From positions 1 to 33,886 of the forward strand of contig DATKAB010000130.1 in the NCBI GenBank assembly GCA_035498555.1: DNA of 33,886 nt, written 5' to 3'. The notes beneath the pieces were generated by a model. It saw nothing but the letters and a program-made list of their open reading frames with translations, made no database searches and was not told where the DNA came from. The position numbers and the translations under genes are program-made. This document shows, in pieces, positions 33,247 through 33,886 of the stretch (within the stretch, counting starts at the first letter, position 1; each line of letters starts with the position of its first letter). This stretch comes from Candidatus Sulfotelmatobacter sp. (lineage in GTDB: Bacteria; Eisenbacteria; RBG-16-71-46).

Positions 33247-33831
33247 TTAGTACTGCAACGTGTAGTTCAGGCGCACCCCGAGCCCAGGCTGAGGCAGGAA
33301 GTCCTTCACCACGGAGAGGTGGTCGCTGTACCGGCGATTGAACAGATTGTCGCAATGGACGCTGACGTCGTGTACCACCCCCCCTGGCAACGCGCGCGCC
33401 TGCTCCCATATTGGCGATGCCGTAGCCGGATGTGCGCGTGTCGCCGTCGCCAAGCCGATTCTGGGTCGCGGCGCCCCGCCACTCCATCACATCGCCATGT
33501 ACCGGTCGTCCTGGTAGGTCCCGCGCACGAGGCCTCGCAGCGGCGGTGTGAACGGGAGCGGCACGTCCTGCTTGGTGTCCTGCGCATGCACGTAGTCCGA
33601 GCTTGCGGGAAGGCCTGGATCGTGTCTCCGCGCAGAAACCCGTAGATGTAGTTGTGGATCACGTTCAGATACGGAGAGACCTCGAACAGGGCCTTCTGGA
33701 AAGGCCCCTTCAGCGAGAGATCAACGCCGAATCCGGTCTCCGGATCCAGGTCGGGGTCGCCAATGGTGTACGAACCGCTCGTGGCATCGAGGCCGTTCGC
33801 GAACAACTCCTGCACCGTCGGGGCGCGGAAC
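33247..33831 (-). pseudogene. TonB-dependent receptor C-terminal fragment, frameshifted
   Basis: The minus strand encodes recognisable TonB-dependent receptor segments in three different frames: FRAPTVQELFANGLDATSG...DPDLDPETGFGVDLSLKG...YLNVIHNYIYGFLRGDT (33816-33635 approx.), then LRGLVRGTYQDDRYMAM (about 33540-33490), WRGAATQNRLGDGD..YGIANMGAGARV (about 33485-33400), and DVSVHCDNLFNRRYSDHLSVVKDFLPQPGLGVRLNYTLQY ending at 33247. The final Tyr and NLFNRRYSDH are typical of the receptor C-terminus. At least three frame changes in under 600 bp mean either a decayed gene or poor sequence at the contig end. The N-terminal plug and most of the barrel are not present. Confidence 0.8.
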
Positions 33832-33886
33832 CGACCTCGCGCTCCCGGGCGCGACGGGCGAGCCGAAGCTGGCCCACGGTGAACAG
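33832..33886. repeat. 55-bp direct repeat at the contig end
   Basis: An exact copy of 30569-30623 occupying the last 55 bases. The length and terminal position suggest an overlap left by a de Bruijn graph assembler, not biology. Confidence 0.9.

Overview
The window is GC-rich bacterial chromosomal DNA, densely coded on both strands, with short intergenic gaps (none over 300 bp) and many ATGA/GTGA start-stop overlaps. I see no tRNA, rRNA, CRISPR array, insertion sequence or phage gene. Exported proteins with FlgD-like / type IX-like C-terminal domains, outer-membrane barrels, very high GC and sigma-54 signalling suggest an uncultured Gram-negative lineage such as Candidatus Eisenbacteria or a relative. 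That placement is inference. The right end looks like an assembly-graph end (terminal 55-bp repeat, frameshifted receptor fragment), so this is probably a metagenome contig.

Left region (1-15 kb), the most coherent part. A truncated ADP-forming acyl-CoA synthetase is followed, each with a 4-bp overlap, by a PAS histidine kinase with a C-terminal receiver, a second PAS histidine kinase with four cysteines in its sensor domain, and an NtrC-family activator. Three near-perfect sigma-54 (-24/-12) promoters lie nearby, at 5881-5896 (+), 9646-9661 (-) and 14723-14738 (+). They precede a phosphate-acceptor-less receiver-like protein, the uspA-yceI-porin-SRPBCC operon, and hsp20. Each has, about 95-135 bp upstream of its -24 element and in the same orientation relative to transcription, a related motif TGACnnnnTGnCAG that I propose is the activator's enhancer site. 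With an MgtA-like P-type ATPase and an NAD-linked formate dehydrogenase next door, this reads as an energy-limitation or envelope-stress regulon run by the local two-component genes.

Middle region (15.4-26.3 kb). It holds the fdhB-fdhA formate dehydrogenase pair, an outer-membrane beta-barrel, an exported rhodanese-domain protein, an extremely Arg-rich histone-H1-like protein, a pirin, and several small membrane or exported proteins of unknown function.

Right region (26.3-33.9 kb). It holds a guanylate-kinase-like protein, a PQQ-type propeller protein with a FlgD-like tail, an MHS-family MFS symporter, a small DUF4760-like membrane protein, a large exported beta-helix-like protein, and a broken TonB-dependent receptor fragment at the contig end.

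Six genes (mgtA-like, DUF6920-like, fdhB, guanylate-kinase-like, MHS symporter, DUF4760-like) lack a Shine-Dalgarno sequence at normal spacing but carry TAnnnT 6-9 nt before the start codon. This suggests that leaderless transcription is common in this organism.
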